Position numbers and translations under genes: made by a program | The notes under the pieces: model-generated | The model's database searches: none | What the model was told of the DNA's origin: nothing | Seen by the model: only the letters and a program-made list of their open reading frames with translations | NCBI RefSeq assembly: GCF_016650635.1 | Contig: NZ_JAEKFI010000001.1 | Coordinates: forward strand, 1,178,001 to 1,242,000 | Reading direction: 5' to 3' | Origin: Pseudomonas sp. TH43 | GTDB lineage: Bacteria > Pseudomonadota > Gammaproteobacteria > Pseudomonadales > Pseudomonadaceae | Length of the DNA stretch: 64,000 nt | Shown here: positions 1-8,090 of the stretch, piece after piece | Layout: every line of letters begins with the position of its first letter | Numbering within the stretch: the first letter of the stretch is position 1

Positions 1-71
1 TGAAGTCCGGCCACCAGGACGTACCAGCAGACGACGTGATCATCGAGAAAGCCGAGATCATCGAAGCGTGA
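1..71 (+). CDS. ppiB: Peptidyl-prolyl cis-trans isomerase B, C-terminal end (partial)
   Basis: Only the last 22 codons are inside the window. They read [20 protein letters not shown]..., which fits the C-terminus of cytoplasmic cyclophilin PpiB, an enzyme that isomerises proline peptide bonds. The gene being followed at once by lpxH is a usual Pseudomonas arrangement. Its TGA stop overlaps the GTG start of lpxH by four bases (GTGA), so the two are probably translationally coupled. Identification rests on a short tail plus context. Confidence 0.7.
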   Translation, partial: KSGHQDVPADDVIIEKAEIIEA

Positions 72-814
72 TATTGCTGATTTCAGATTTGCATCTGGAA
101 GAGGAGCGCCCGGACATAACCCGGGCGTTTCTGAATTTGCTCGCCGGACGCGCCCGCTCGGCGAGTGCGTTGTACATTCTCGGCGACTTCTTCGAAGCGT
201 GGATTGGCGATGACGCCATGACGCCCTTCCAGCGTTCCATCTGCCAGGCCCTGCGCGATTTGAGCGACAGTGGCACGGCGATCTTTCTGATGCACGGCAA
301 TCGCGACTTCCTGCTCGGCAAGGCTTTCTGCAAAGAAGCCGGCTGTACGCTGTTAAAGGATCCGAGTGTCGTGCAGTTTTACGGCGAACCGGTGTTGTTG
401 ATGCATGGCGACAGCCTCTGCACCCGCGACGTTGGCTATATGAAGCTGCGGCGCTACCTGCGTAACCCGATCACGCTGTTTATCCTGCGCAACCTGCCGC
501 TGAGCACGCGCCATAAGCTGGCGCGCAAACTGCGCAGTGAGAGCAAGGCGCAGACGCGGATGAAGGCCAATGACATCGTGGATGTCACGCCCGAAGAGAT
601 TCCGCGGATCATGCAGGCATTTGGCGTGAAGACGTTGATCCACGGGCACACCCATCGCCCGGCGATTCACAAATTGCAGCTCGGTGAGCAATCGGCGAAG
701 CGCATCGTGCTGGGTGATTGGGATCGTCAGGGCTGGGCGTTGCAGGTGGATGAGAACGGCTATGCGTTAGCGCCGTTTGATTTTGCGCCGCCACTGGGTT
801 TGTCGCACGGCTAA
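68..814 (+). CDS. lpxH: UDP-2,3-diacylglucosamine diphosphatase LpxH
   Basis: This is the lipid A biosynthesis enzyme that hydrolyses UDP-2,3-diacylglucosamine to lipid X and UMP on the inner face of the inner membrane. The 248-residue protein carries the calcineurin-like metallophosphatase motifs in order: ISDLHLEE near residue 5, [11 protein letters not shown] near 40, HGNRDF near 78, LMHGD near 112 and the C-terminal IHGHTHRP near 193. These supply the two-metal centre. The length matches the family (about 240). The start is a GTG overlapping the stop of ppiB; the first residues, [10 protein letters not shown], align with the family start. It is followed by a repeat array rather than another gene. 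Confidence 0.95.
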   Translation: MILLISDLHLEEERPDITRAFLNLLAGRARSASALYILGDFFEAWIGDDAMTPFQRSICQALRDLSDSGTAIFLMHGNRDFLLGKAFCKEAGCTLLKDPSVVQFYGEPVLLMHGDSLCTRDVGYMKLRRYLRNPITLFILRNLPLSTRHKLARKLRSESKAQTRMKANDIVDVTPEEIPRIMQAFGVKTLIHGHTHRPAIHKLQLGEQSAKRIVLGDWDRQGWALQVDENGYALAPFDFAPPLGLSHG

Positions 815-823
815 ATGCTTTAC

Positions 824-1444
824 CCCCTCACCCCAGCCCTCTCCCCCAAGGGGGCGAGGGGGAAAGGGAGCCGATCTTCATGCCTTTCAAGACCTGAGTT
901 CGACTCGATATCTCAGGTCGATGTATCCCGAACATCCACCGCGGTCAGTCCCCTCTCCCCCAGGGTGGCGAGGGGAAAGGGAGCCGATCTTCATGCCTTT
1001 CAAGACCTGAGTTCGACTCGATATCTCAGGTCGATGTATCCCGAACATCCACCGCGGTCAGTCCAGCCCTCTCCCCCAGGGTGGCGAGGGGAAAGGGAGC
1101 CGATCTTCATGCCTTTCAAGACCTGAGTTCGACTCGATATCTCAGGTCGATGTATCCCGAACATCCACCGCGGTCAGTCCCCTCTCCCCCAGGGTGGCGA
1201 GGGGAAAGGGAGCCGATCTTCATGCCTTTCAAGACCTGAGTTCGACTCGATATCTCAGGTCGATGTATCTCGAACATCCACCGCGGTCAGTCCCCTCTCC
1301 CCCAGGGTGGCGAGGGGAAAGGGAGCCGATCTTCATGCCTTTCAAGACCTGAGTTCGACTGAAGTCTGTCAGGTCGATGTATCTCGAACATCCACCGCGG
1401 TCAGTCCCCTCTCCCTCCGGGAGAGGGCTAGTGAGGGGTTTTTG
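824..1444. repeat. 113-bp tandem repeat array inside a REP-like inverted repeat
   Basis: The region between lpxH and the efflux operon is filled by about five direct copies of a unit beginning GGAAAGGGAGCCGATCTTCA. Copies start at 861, 974, 1090, 1203 and 1316, so the period is 113, 116, 113 and 113. Each unit holds the stem GACCTGAG/CTCAGGTC with a 13-nt loop (891-919 in copy 1) and a CCCCTC.../GAGGGG dyad. The last copy is degenerate. The outer ends, CCCTCACCCCAGCCCTCTCCC near 826 and GGGAGAGGGCTAGTGAGGGG near 1420, are inverted versions of each other. The period is not a multiple of three, so the array is not coding. Confidence 0.9.
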
Positions 1445-1447
1445 ACC

Positions 1448-2977
1448 TTAGTGCCCGGAAGCCGCCGGGCCTGCCTTCGCGGCAAACGGCGGTTTCGCCA
1501 GCCACACAATCAGAATCAACCCCATAAAGCCCCAGCCCAGCAACGTGAAGTAATCCACGGTGGAGAGCATGTACGCCTGACTGGTCAGCACATGATCCAG
1601 TTGCGCATACGCCGGATTACTCGCCCCGCCCAACTGGTTCAGCGCCTCTCGCGTCGCCGGTTCATAGGCGCTGATGCTTTCACTCATGTACGCATGATGC
1701 TGATCGGCCCGGCGAATCCAGATCCACGTGGTCAGCGACGCCGCAAAGCTACCGCCCAAGGTCCGCAGAAAAGTCGCAAGCCCGGCGCCGTCAGCGATCT
1801 GGCTAGGCGGCAGATCCGACATCAGGATGCTCAACGTCGGCATGAAGAACAGCGCCACACCAATGCCCATGAACAGCTGCACCAGAGCGATGTGCTGGAA
1901 GTCGACTTCATTGGTGAAACCCGCCCGCATGAAGCAGCTCAGACCAATCGCCAGAAACGCCAGCCCGGCCAGTAGGCGCAGGTCGAACTTGTTCGCGTAC
2001 TTGCCGACAAACGGCGACAGCAGCACCGGCAGAATCCCGATTGGCGCCACGGCCAGGCCCGCCCAGGTCGCGGTGTAGCCCATCTGCGTCTGCAACCACT
2101 GCGGCAGGATCAGGTTGATGCCAAAGAACCCCGCGTAACCCAGCACCAACACCAGCGTGCCGATGCGGAAGTTGCGATGCGCGAATAGCCGCAGATTGAC
2201 CACCGGGTGCTGATCGGTCATTTCCCAGATGATGAACACCGCCAGCGCAACCACCGAAATCGCCGCGCCAATGATGATGAAGTTCGACTCGAACCAATCC
2301 AGGTCATTGCCCTTGTCGAGGATCACCTGCAACGCACCGACGCCAATGATCAGTGAGATCAAACCGACATAATCCATCGGCTGGCGACTGGTCACTACCG
2401 GCCGCTTGGCCAGTTGCGAGCGCACCACCATGACCGCAAAGATGCCGATCGGTACGTTGATGAAGAAGATCCACGGCCAGCTGTAGCTGTCAGTAATCCA
2501 GCCACCAAGAATCGGCCCGGCAATCGGCGCCACAACGGTCACCATCGCCAGTAACGCGAGCGCCATGCCGCGCCTGGCGGGCGGATACACCGCGATCAAC
2601 AGGGTTTGCGTCATCGGGTACAGCGGCCCGGCGACCAGACCTTGCAGGACACGGAAGCCGATCAGTTCCGGCATCGACGTGGAAATACCGCAGAGAAACG
2701 AGGCCAGGACGAACAGAATCGTCGCCCAGAGAAACAGCTTCACTTCACCGAAACGCCGACTGAGCCAACCGGTCAACGGCAGCGCAATGGCGTTACTCAC
2801 GGCAAACGAGGTAATGACCCAGGTGCCCTGCTCCGAACTCACCCCGAGGTTGCCGGAAATCGTCGGCAACGCCACGTTGGCGATAGTGGTGTCGAGCACT
2901 TGCATGAACGTCGCCAGCGACAGGCCGATGGTGCTGAGCAACAGGCTGGGCGGCGTGAAAGAGGCGTTATTGCTCAT
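1448..2977 (-). CDS. emrB: DHA2-family MFS multidrug efflux permease (EmrB type)
   Basis: Inner-membrane proton-driven drug exporter of the EmrB/QacA (DHA2, 14-helix) family. The 509-residue protein shows the DHA2 motif LDTTIANVALPTISG near residue 28, the loop motif GWLSRRFGEVK near 70, the antiporter motif C region GPILGGWI near 155, and about 14 hydrophobic segments. It is the last gene of a marR-OMF-emrA-emrB operon on the minus strand. With EmrA and the outer-membrane factor it would form a tripartite pump. A 259-bp gap holding a REPIN separates it from emrA, so it may be expressed at a different level from the upstream genes. The substrate cannot be told from sequence. Confidence 0.9.
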   Translation of the reverse strand: MSNNASFTPPSLLLSTIGLSLATFMQVLDTTIANVALPTISGNLGVSSEQGTWVITSFAVSNAIALPLTGWLSRRFGEVKLFLWATILFVLASFLCGISTSMPELIGFRVLQGLVAGPLYPMTQTLLIAVYPPARRGMALALLAMVTVVAPIAGPILGGWITDSYSWPWIFFINVPIGIFAVMVVRSQLAKRPVVTSRQPMDYVGLISLIIGVGALQVILDKGNDLDWFESNFIIIGAAISVVALAVFIIWEMTDQHPVVNLRLFAHRNFRIGTLVLVLGYAGFFGINLILPQWLQTQMGYTATWAGLAVAPIGILPVLLSPFVGKYANKFDLRLLAGLAFLAIGLSCFMRAGFTNEVDFQHIALVQLFMGIGVALFFMPTLSILMSDLPPSQIADGAGLATFLRTLGGSFAASLTTWIWIRRADQHHAYMSESISAYEPATREALNQLGGASNPAYAQLDHVLTSQAYMLSTVDYFTLLGWGFMGLILIVWLAKPPFAAKAGPAASGH

Positions 2978-3066
2978 TGTGAATCCTTTGAAGCCGGGTT
3001 GACGCTGCGTCTGTCACAGACGCGGCTGCCCATGCGGAAAACAATCTATGGGATAAGGAAAACTAC

Positions 3067-3172
3067 TGTGGCGAGGGGATTTATCCCCGTTGGACTGCGC
3101 AGCAGTCCCGTCTTTTCCTGATCCAAAGAGGGGCCGCTGCGCGACCCAACGGGGATAAATCCCCTCGCCACA
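3067..3172. repeat. REPIN, TGTGGCGAGGGGATTTATCC family
   Basis: Two inverted copies of a REP sequence (TGTGGCGAGGGGATTTATCC at 3067 and its reverse complement ending at 3172) flank a short spacer with an inner GCGCAGCAG/CGCTGCGC stem. It sits between emrA and emrB inside the efflux operon, where a stable hairpin could affect mRNA stability or polarity. Confidence 0.85.
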
Positions 3173-3236
3173 AGGAATTCCTTTTCCCAGATCAATCCCT
3201 GTACCTCAGATAAATCCCCTGACCACAGCTGCTATC

Positions 3237-4439
3237 TCAGCGTTGCGCGGTTTTGCTGACCGCAGCGCTGTTGTCGTGGATCAGCTGCGCAATCATCGCG
3301 TCGGCTTCCGCCAGTTGCTGGTCGTAAACGTTGGTGCTGAACGACGCCTTTTGCGGCGGTTGCTGCGCCAGCACCGGGCCGCTTTGGTCGTGCAGGTTGA
3401 CCTCGACGTTGGTCGACAGGCCGACACGCAACGGGTGTTTGGCCAGTTCTTCGGCGTTGATGTGAATCCGCACCGGCACACGCTGAACAATCTTGATCCA
3501 GTTACCGGTGGCGTTCTGCGCTGGCAGCAAGGCGAACGCGCTGCCGGTACCGGCACCGAGGCTGTCGACGGTGCCGCTGTACTTCACGTCGCTGCCATAG
3601 ATATCGGATTCGATATCGACCGGCTGACCGATGCGCATGTCACGCAGTTGAGTTTCTTTAAAGTTGGCGTCGATCCACAGTTGATCCAGCGGAATCACCG
3701 CCATCAGCGCAGTGCCCGGCTGCACGCGCTGACCGAGTTGCACGGTACGTTTGGCGACGTAACCGGTGACCGGCGCGATCAAGGTGCTGCGAGCATTGGT
3801 CAGGTAAGCCTGACGCAGATCAGCGGCGGCCGACATCACTTCCGGATGCGACGACACCACGGTGTCATCGACCAATGCGCTGGTGGTTTTCAGCTGCTGT
3901 TTGGCGTTGGCCAGGGCGTTCTGCGCCGAGGTCAGGTCGTCGCGAGCATGCGACAGTTCTTCCTGGGAAATCGCGCCGCCAGCAGCAAGATTCTTCCGGC
4001 GGTTGAAGTTGTCCTGGGCTTTCTGCACTTCAGCCTGTTGCGCGTTGACCTGGGCTTTCATGCCATCGACGTTGCTGTACAAACCACGCACCTGACGCAC
4101 GGTACGCGCCAGTTTCGCCTGAGCACTTTGCAGACCGACTTCAGCGTCGTTCGGGTCGAAGTTGATCAGCACCTGACCTTCGTGAACCAGATCACCATCG
4201 TCAGCACCGATGCTGACCACGGTGCCGGTCACCAGCGGGGTGATTTCCACAACGTTACCGTTGACGTAGGCGTCGTCGGTGCTTTCGTTAAAGCGTCCGA
4301 TGAATTCGTGATACGCCCAGACGCCAGCGCAGGCGAGAGCAACCACGACGGCCAGCACCAGCAGCATGACTTTGCGCTTGCGCGGGTTGCCGGTGTCCGG
4401 GGTGTTGTCTTGAGCTTGGGTGTTTTCGGCAGTGGCCAT
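3237..4439 (-). CDS. emrA: EmrA-type membrane fusion (periplasmic adaptor) protein
   Basis: Adaptor that links the EmrB-like permease to the outer-membrane channel. The 400-residue protein has one N-terminal membrane anchor (about residues 24-43, VMLLVLAVVVALACAGVWAY), a barrel-sandwich half VTGTVVSIGADDGDLVHEGQ near 70, a long alanine/glutamine-rich coiled coil at about 95-205, the second sandwich half APVTGYVAKRTVQLGQRVQPG near 225, and a beta-barrel domain. This is the HlyD/EmrA order. It starts 15 bp after the outer-membrane factor gene ends, with AAGG upstream of the ATG, supporting one transcript. Confidence 0.92.
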   Translation of the reverse strand: MATAENTQAQDNTPDTGNPRKRKVMLLVLAVVVALACAGVWAYHEFIGRFNESTDDAYVNGNVVEITPLVTGTVVSIGADDGDLVHEGQVLINFDPNDAEVGLQSAQAKLARTVRQVRGLYSNVDGMKAQVNAQQAEVQKAQDNFNRRKNLAAGGAISQEELSHARDDLTSAQNALANAKQQLKTTSALVDDTVVSSHPEVMSAAADLRQAYLTNARSTLIAPVTGYVAKRTVQLGQRVQPGTALMAVIPLDQLWIDANFKETQLRDMRIGQPVDIESDIYGSDVKYSGTVDSLGAGTGSAFALLPAQNATGNWIKIVQRVPVRIHINAEELAKHPLRVGLSTNVEVNLHDQSGPVLAQQPPQKASFSTNVYDQQLAEADAMIAQLIHDNSAAVSKTAQR

Positions 4440-4454
4440 GACAATTACCTTGAA

Positions 4455-5924
4455 TTAGTTGTGCGGCGTGGCTGGGGTGGCGTTGGCTGCGGTCAGGGTT
4501 TGACCCTGGAAGCCGCCGCCCAGCGCTTGCATCAGTTGAATCGACAGGTCGATCTGCTCGGCATTGAGGTTGGCCAACTGACGCTGGGCCTGCAGCAATT
4601 GCTGCTCTATGCTGAGCACGTCCAGGTAGTTGCCGATGCCGGAACCGTAACGCTGGACGACGGTGTTGTAAGAATCCTGGGCAATCTCGGTGGCGTGTTG
4701 CTGCGCACCGATCTGCCGGCCGATGTCACGCAACTGATTGATCGTGTCGCTGACATCGCCGAGTGCTTTCACCAGGCTTTTGTTGTACTGCGCCACCGCC
4801 AGATCGTAATCGGCGTCGCGCGCATCGAGGTTGGCGCGCAGGCGTCCGCCATCGAAGATCGGCACCGAAATGGTCGGGGCAATGTTGAAGAAGCGACTGG
4901 CCGAACCGAACATCGCGTCACCCAACAAAGATTCGGCACCGGCCGAGGCCGACAGGTTCAAGTTGGGATAGAACTGGGTTTTCGCCGAGTCGATGTCTTT
5001 GCTCGCGGCCTCTACACGCCAGCGCGCGGCGACCAGATCCGGGCGACGACCCAGCAGTTCCGCCGGCAACACCGACGGCACCGCTACGGCACTGGCTTGC
5101 AGGACTTTCGGCCGGGCGATTTCGTTGCCGCGATCCGGGCCCTTGCCGAGCAGCACGGCCAGCGCGATTTTGGCGCTGTTGAGGCGTTTTTCCGCATCGA
5201 TCAGGCTGGCTTCGGAACTGGCTTCCAAGCTTTGTGTTTGCTGGAACTGGTACTGGCTGTCGATCCCGGAACTCAGGCGACGCTGGCTCAGATCCAGCAT
5301 CTGTTTGGTGCGTTTGAGGTCATCGTTGGCCAGGTCATAAACGATGTGTGCCTGGCCGAGATCGCTGTAAGCGCGAGCGACATCGGCGGCGAGGGTCAAC
5401 TGCGCAGCCTGGCGATCGACTTCGGCGGCGCGGGCCTGGCCGAGTGCGGCTTCCCACGCATCGCGCTGGCCGCCCCACAGGTCGAAGTTGTAGTTGAAGC
5501 CAGCACTGACGTTACGCACGGTGGCATAAGCATCGCCCTGCCCCAACGGATCCTGATCCTTAGCCAGGCGCGAACGGCTGATGCCGGCGCTGGCGTCGAG
5601 GGTCGGATAACGGGCGGCGTCGGCGGCATACGCAGCGGCGCTGGCCTGATGGGCGCGCGCGGCGGCGATTTGCATGTCCGGGCTGTCGTGCAGGGCTTCG
5701 CGGATCAGGCCGTCGAGTTGCGGATCACCGAGGCTGGTCCACCAGTCGCTTTTCGGCCAAGCGGCCGGCGACAGGGTCACGCCGTTGAGGGACTGGCCGG
5801 TTTTCAAGCTCGCCGCGTCAAGGTTTTTGCCTTGAGTGGCGAGGCCGCTGTAGTTGGCGCAACCGGCGAGGATCATCGCCGAGAGCACCAGGGTCAGGCT
5901 GCTGCGCAAGGTTTTACCGCTCAT
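4455..5924 (-). CDS. Outer-membrane efflux lipoprotein (NodT/OprM family)
   Basis: Trimeric TolC-like exit channel for the EmrAB pump. The 489-residue protein begins with a lipoprotein signal whose lipobox is LAGC (MILAGCANYSG), followed by two repeats of the outer-membrane efflux protein domain with long coiled-coil helices. The chosen ATG at 5924 has AGGTGA five bases upstream and yields a normal signal peptide; an in-frame GTG at 5933 is possible but less likely. The start codon lies inside the 3' end of the marR gene (11-bp overlap in another frame), indicating translational coupling with the regulator. Confidence 0.9.
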   Translation of the reverse strand: MSGKTLRSSLTLVLSAMILAGCANYSGLATQGKNLDAASLKTGQSLNGVTLSPAAWPKSDWWTSLGDPQLDGLIREALHDSPDMQIAAARAHQASAAAYAADAARYPTLDASAGISRSRLAKDQDPLGQGDAYATVRNVSAGFNYNFDLWGGQRDAWEAALGQARAAEVDRQAAQLTLAADVARAYSDLGQAHIVYDLANDDLKRTKQMLDLSQRRLSSGIDSQYQFQQTQSLEASSEASLIDAEKRLNSAKIALAVLLGKGPDRGNEIARPKVLQASAVAVPSVLPAELLGRRPDLVAARWRVEAASKDIDSAKTQFYPNLNLSASAGAESLLGDAMFGSASRFFNIAPTISVPIFDGGRLRANLDARDADYDLAVAQYNKSLVKALGDVSDTINQLRDIGRQIGAQQHATEIAQDSYNTVVQRYGSGIGNYLDVLSIEQQLLQAQRQLANLNAEQIDLSIQLMQALGGGFQGQTLTAANATPATPHN

Positions 5925-6396
5925 TGTGTTCACCTAGCCGCTGGATAGTGATCGGGTCACCGGCTCCCAGCAGAATTTTCTTGAGGATGTATTCCAGGGT
6001 TTTCAATTCGTCCGGGGTAACGGCGCCCGCCAGTTCATTCATCGCGTCGGCGCCGATGTGCGGCAGGCGATCGGCCAGTTGCTGGCCCTGCTCGGTGAGC
6101 TTGAGCTGCACCTGACGACGATCGCCTTCGCTGCGTTGGCGAGCCAGGAAACCTTTCTGCTCCAGACGATCAAGCATGCGCGTCATCGAACCGCTGTCCA
6201 GCGACAGATGCCGGCACAACTCGGCCGGGGTATCGACGCCGTACTGGGCCATGATGATCAACACCTTGAACTGCGCGGCGGTGATGCCGTGGGGTTCCAT
6301 GTGGGTGTCGATGATCCGGTCCTTGAGCAGTGCAGCACGACCAAGCAACAGGCCGAGATGGCAATGTTTGAATTCGTCCGGGGTGAAATGCTTCAT
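5914..6396 (-). CDS. MarR-family regulator of the efflux operon
   Basis: Dimeric winged-helix repressor expected to control the operon it heads. The 160-residue protein contains the MarR DNA-binding core: ITAAQFKVLIIMAQYGVDTPAELCRHLSLDSGSMTRMLDRLEQKGFLARQRSEGDRRQVQLKLTE spans about residues 38-105 (helix-turn-helix plus the D-R wing, SEGDRRQV). It is the first gene of the operon, with AGGTGAG ahead of the ATG. Two copies of a perfect palindrome lie immediately upstream, so autoregulation with derepression by a pump substrate, as in EmrR/MarR systems, is the likely mode. The ligand is unknown. Confidence 0.93.
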   Translation of the reverse strand: MKHFTPDEFKHCHLGLLLGRAALLKDRIIDTHMEPHGITAAQFKVLIIMAQYGVDTPAELCRHLSLDSGSMTRMLDRLEQKGFLARQRSEGDRRQVQLKLTEQGQQLADRLPHIGADAMNELAGAVTPDELKTLEYILKKILLGAGDPITIQRLGEHNER

Positions 6397-6410
6397 GTGC
6401 TCACCTAATA

Positions 6411-6456
6411 ACTGCCTAGGCAGTGAATGTATGTCGAGATGTTACTGCCTAGGCAG
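6411..6456. promoter_or_regulatory. Twin MarR operators (ACTGCCTAGGCAG)
   Basis: A 14-bp palindrome ACTGCCTAGGCAGT lies at 6411-6424, and a second copy of ACTGCCTAGGCAG at 6444-6456. Copies are 33 bp apart, about three helical turns, so dimers would sit on the same DNA face. The first copy ends 15 bp before the marR start codon. This is the expected operator layout for the regulator gene at 5914-6396. Confidence 0.85.
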
Positions 6457-6536
6457 CGAATGTCAATGAAATAGTTAGGAGGCTTGGTAATTATTTTACC
6501 AGTGGACTGGGGTTTTGTGGCGCGCACGCGGATGCT

Positions 6537-6629
6537 TTCGCGAGCAGGCTCGCTCCCACAGGAGATCTCCAGCGGACACAAATTCTGTGCCGCTCAGAGA
6601 TCCAATGTGGGAGCGAGCCTGCTCGCGAA
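6537..6629. repeat. REPIN, TTCGCGAGCAGGCTCGCTCC family
   Basis: Head-to-head REP copies: TTCGCGAGCAGGCTCGCTCC at 6537 and its inverse ending at 6629. The inner arms GGAGATCTC and GAGATC extend the hairpin. It lies between marR's promoter region and the 3' end of the minus-strand gene at 6654. Confidence 0.88.
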
Positions 6630-6653
6630 GGCCGCGATGCGGTGTAAGTTCGG

Positions 6654-7973
6654 TCAGGACTTGTCGGAAGGATGCACAGGCGGCGGTTGCACAGGATGCA
6701 CCTCGCGCCCACGCAAGGCAGTCGCCACATACCCGCAGGCACGTTTGGCCCCCGCGTACAGGCCATGCCAGCCCGGCGGTGCCGGTTCGATGGCCGCGTG
6801 CAACGCCCGCGCGTAGTCGAGCACCAGCCCTGGCGTCCAGGCCATCACCTCGGCGCGCTTGCGCACCTGCGCCGCCACCCAGAACTCAGGGCTGAAGATC
6901 ACTCGAGCGAAATCGCGCATGCTCGAATGGCCTCGATTCATTGCCCCTTCAAGCGCCGCTTCGAGGCTATGGGCGACGGCACTGGAACAATTGCGGCTGG
7001 TCAGGTTGTAAGTGCTGTTCTGCCGATATTGCGCCCAGAACGCATTGAGTCGTCGGGCGTCGTAGTGGGCAAAACTGACCTGCACCGAAGACGGACACCA
7101 GTCCGCCACCTCCTCCGCATAATCAGGCAGAAACCGGCCGGCAACATCGTTGTTCGGCGTCGCCCGCAACAAGCGCACGAAATCCCCCGCCGAACGATCA
7201 ATGTCGTCCAGCGGGTAATGGCTGATGTAGATGTCCGGGCCACATTCCAGTGCCGCGTGCCCGGCGGAGATCACGCCGTTGATGTCGACCGCTGCGATAT
7301 AGCGGTTGAGCAACCGGTTGCGCACCAGTGTGTCGTCAACCGTGCCACTCGGTGTCCAGACGTGAATCACCAGCGCAGCGCTGGGAGCCGGTGCACTGAC
7401 GGAAAAGGGGCTGACCGGCGACTGCCAGTTTTTGAAACGCACGGACTGCCGCAACAAGGCGCAACCCGAGAGAAAAATGCTCATGCCAATGCAAAACGGC
7501 ACCGTGCCTTTATAAAGCGTCGGATACGGCTCAAGGATGAACACGCCAAAGCCGATTTCGAACAACCCCGTCAGCAGCGACACTTGCCAACCGACAAAAC
7601 GCACGACCACCGCCGCTGCCAGGCGAAAGACGCCATCGAGCATGAAAGCCCCGCCAAACAGCACCGCCAGAATCAGGCTGGCAGCATGTTGCCTGTCGAT
7701 GATCAGCAGCCCTAGCAACAGGAAAACCAAACCGCGCGATTTGCGCAAAGCCGCGGCGGTACCGGTTTGTGGTGCCGGTACAAACAGAATGATCAGGGCT
7801 TCGAGCAACAGCAGATAGCCGAAGACATGCAGCGGGAAATACAAAACGCCGTCCAGTGCGTCGATGAATATAGCCACGCCGGCCGCGCCCCAAACGATGC
7901 CGGTCAGCGCCAGCGCTGACCAACGCTTGCGGACAAAGTCATTACCCAGCAAGACCATACTCAAGCGAACCAT
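6654..7973 (-). CDS. HdeD-like (DUF308) membrane protein with C-terminal papain-like domain
   Basis: The N-terminal half (about residues 15-190) has six or so hydrophobic helices with the DUF308/HdeD pattern (RWSALALTGIVWGAAGVAIF..., LLILEALIILF..., LLLGLLII..., LIFGGAF-like segments). The C-terminal half is soluble and has GHAALECGPDIYISHYP followed about 100 residues later by YNLTSRNCSSAVAHSLE. A histidine first and a cysteine later is the order of circularly permuted NlpC/P60 (papain-like) enzymes, so a peptidase or acyltransferase activity is inferred. The chosen ATG at 7973 is preceded by a weak AGGGA; an in-frame upstream ATG at 8048 would add 25 unhydrophobic residues. It is apparently monocistronic. 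Confidence 0.7.
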   Translation of the reverse strand: MVRLSMVLLGNDFVRKRWSALALTGIVWGAAGVAIFIDALDGVLYFPLHVFGYLLLLEALIILFVPAPQTGTAAALRKSRGLVFLLLGLLIIDRQHAASLILAVLFGGAFMLDGVFRLAAAVVVRFVGWQVSLLTGLFEIGFGVFILEPYPTLYKGTVPFCIGMSIFLSGCALLRQSVRFKNWQSPVSPFSVSAPAPSAALVIHVWTPSGTVDDTLVRNRLLNRYIAAVDINGVISAGHAALECGPDIYISHYPLDDIDRSAGDFVRLLRATPNNDVAGRFLPDYAEEVADWCPSSVQVSFAHYDARRLNAFWAQYRQNSTYNLTSRNCSSAVAHSLEAALEGAMNRGHSSMRDFARVIFSPEFWVAAQVRKRAEVMAWTPGLVLDYARALHAAIEPAPPGWHGLYAGAKRACGYVATALRGREVHPVQPPPVHPSDKS

Positions 7974-8090
7974 AGGCGTCCCTGTTCTCTTCGGACAGCC
8001 GCAAACCGCGCAGCTTTCGAGCTGCGGTGAGTCTAATACATTCTGCAAAAGCCGGATCGCAGCGTTGCGCTCCGGCTCTTCGCGACGCCT

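Noticed and set aside
824..1444. CRISPR array
   Set aside because: The whole 113-bp unit is repeated with no unique spacers, and no cas genes are present; it is a plain tandem repeat.
815..1975. Short plus-strand open frames through the tandem array and into the emrB antisense strand
   Set aside because: The 113-bp period shifts frame at each copy, the products have low-complexity repeats such as EPIFMPFKT, and no ribosome-binding site was seen.
3243..5948. 901-codon plus-strand open frame
   Set aside because: It is antisense to emrA and the outer-membrane factor gene, rich in H, V, G and R as expected of a high-GC shadow, and shows no domain pattern.
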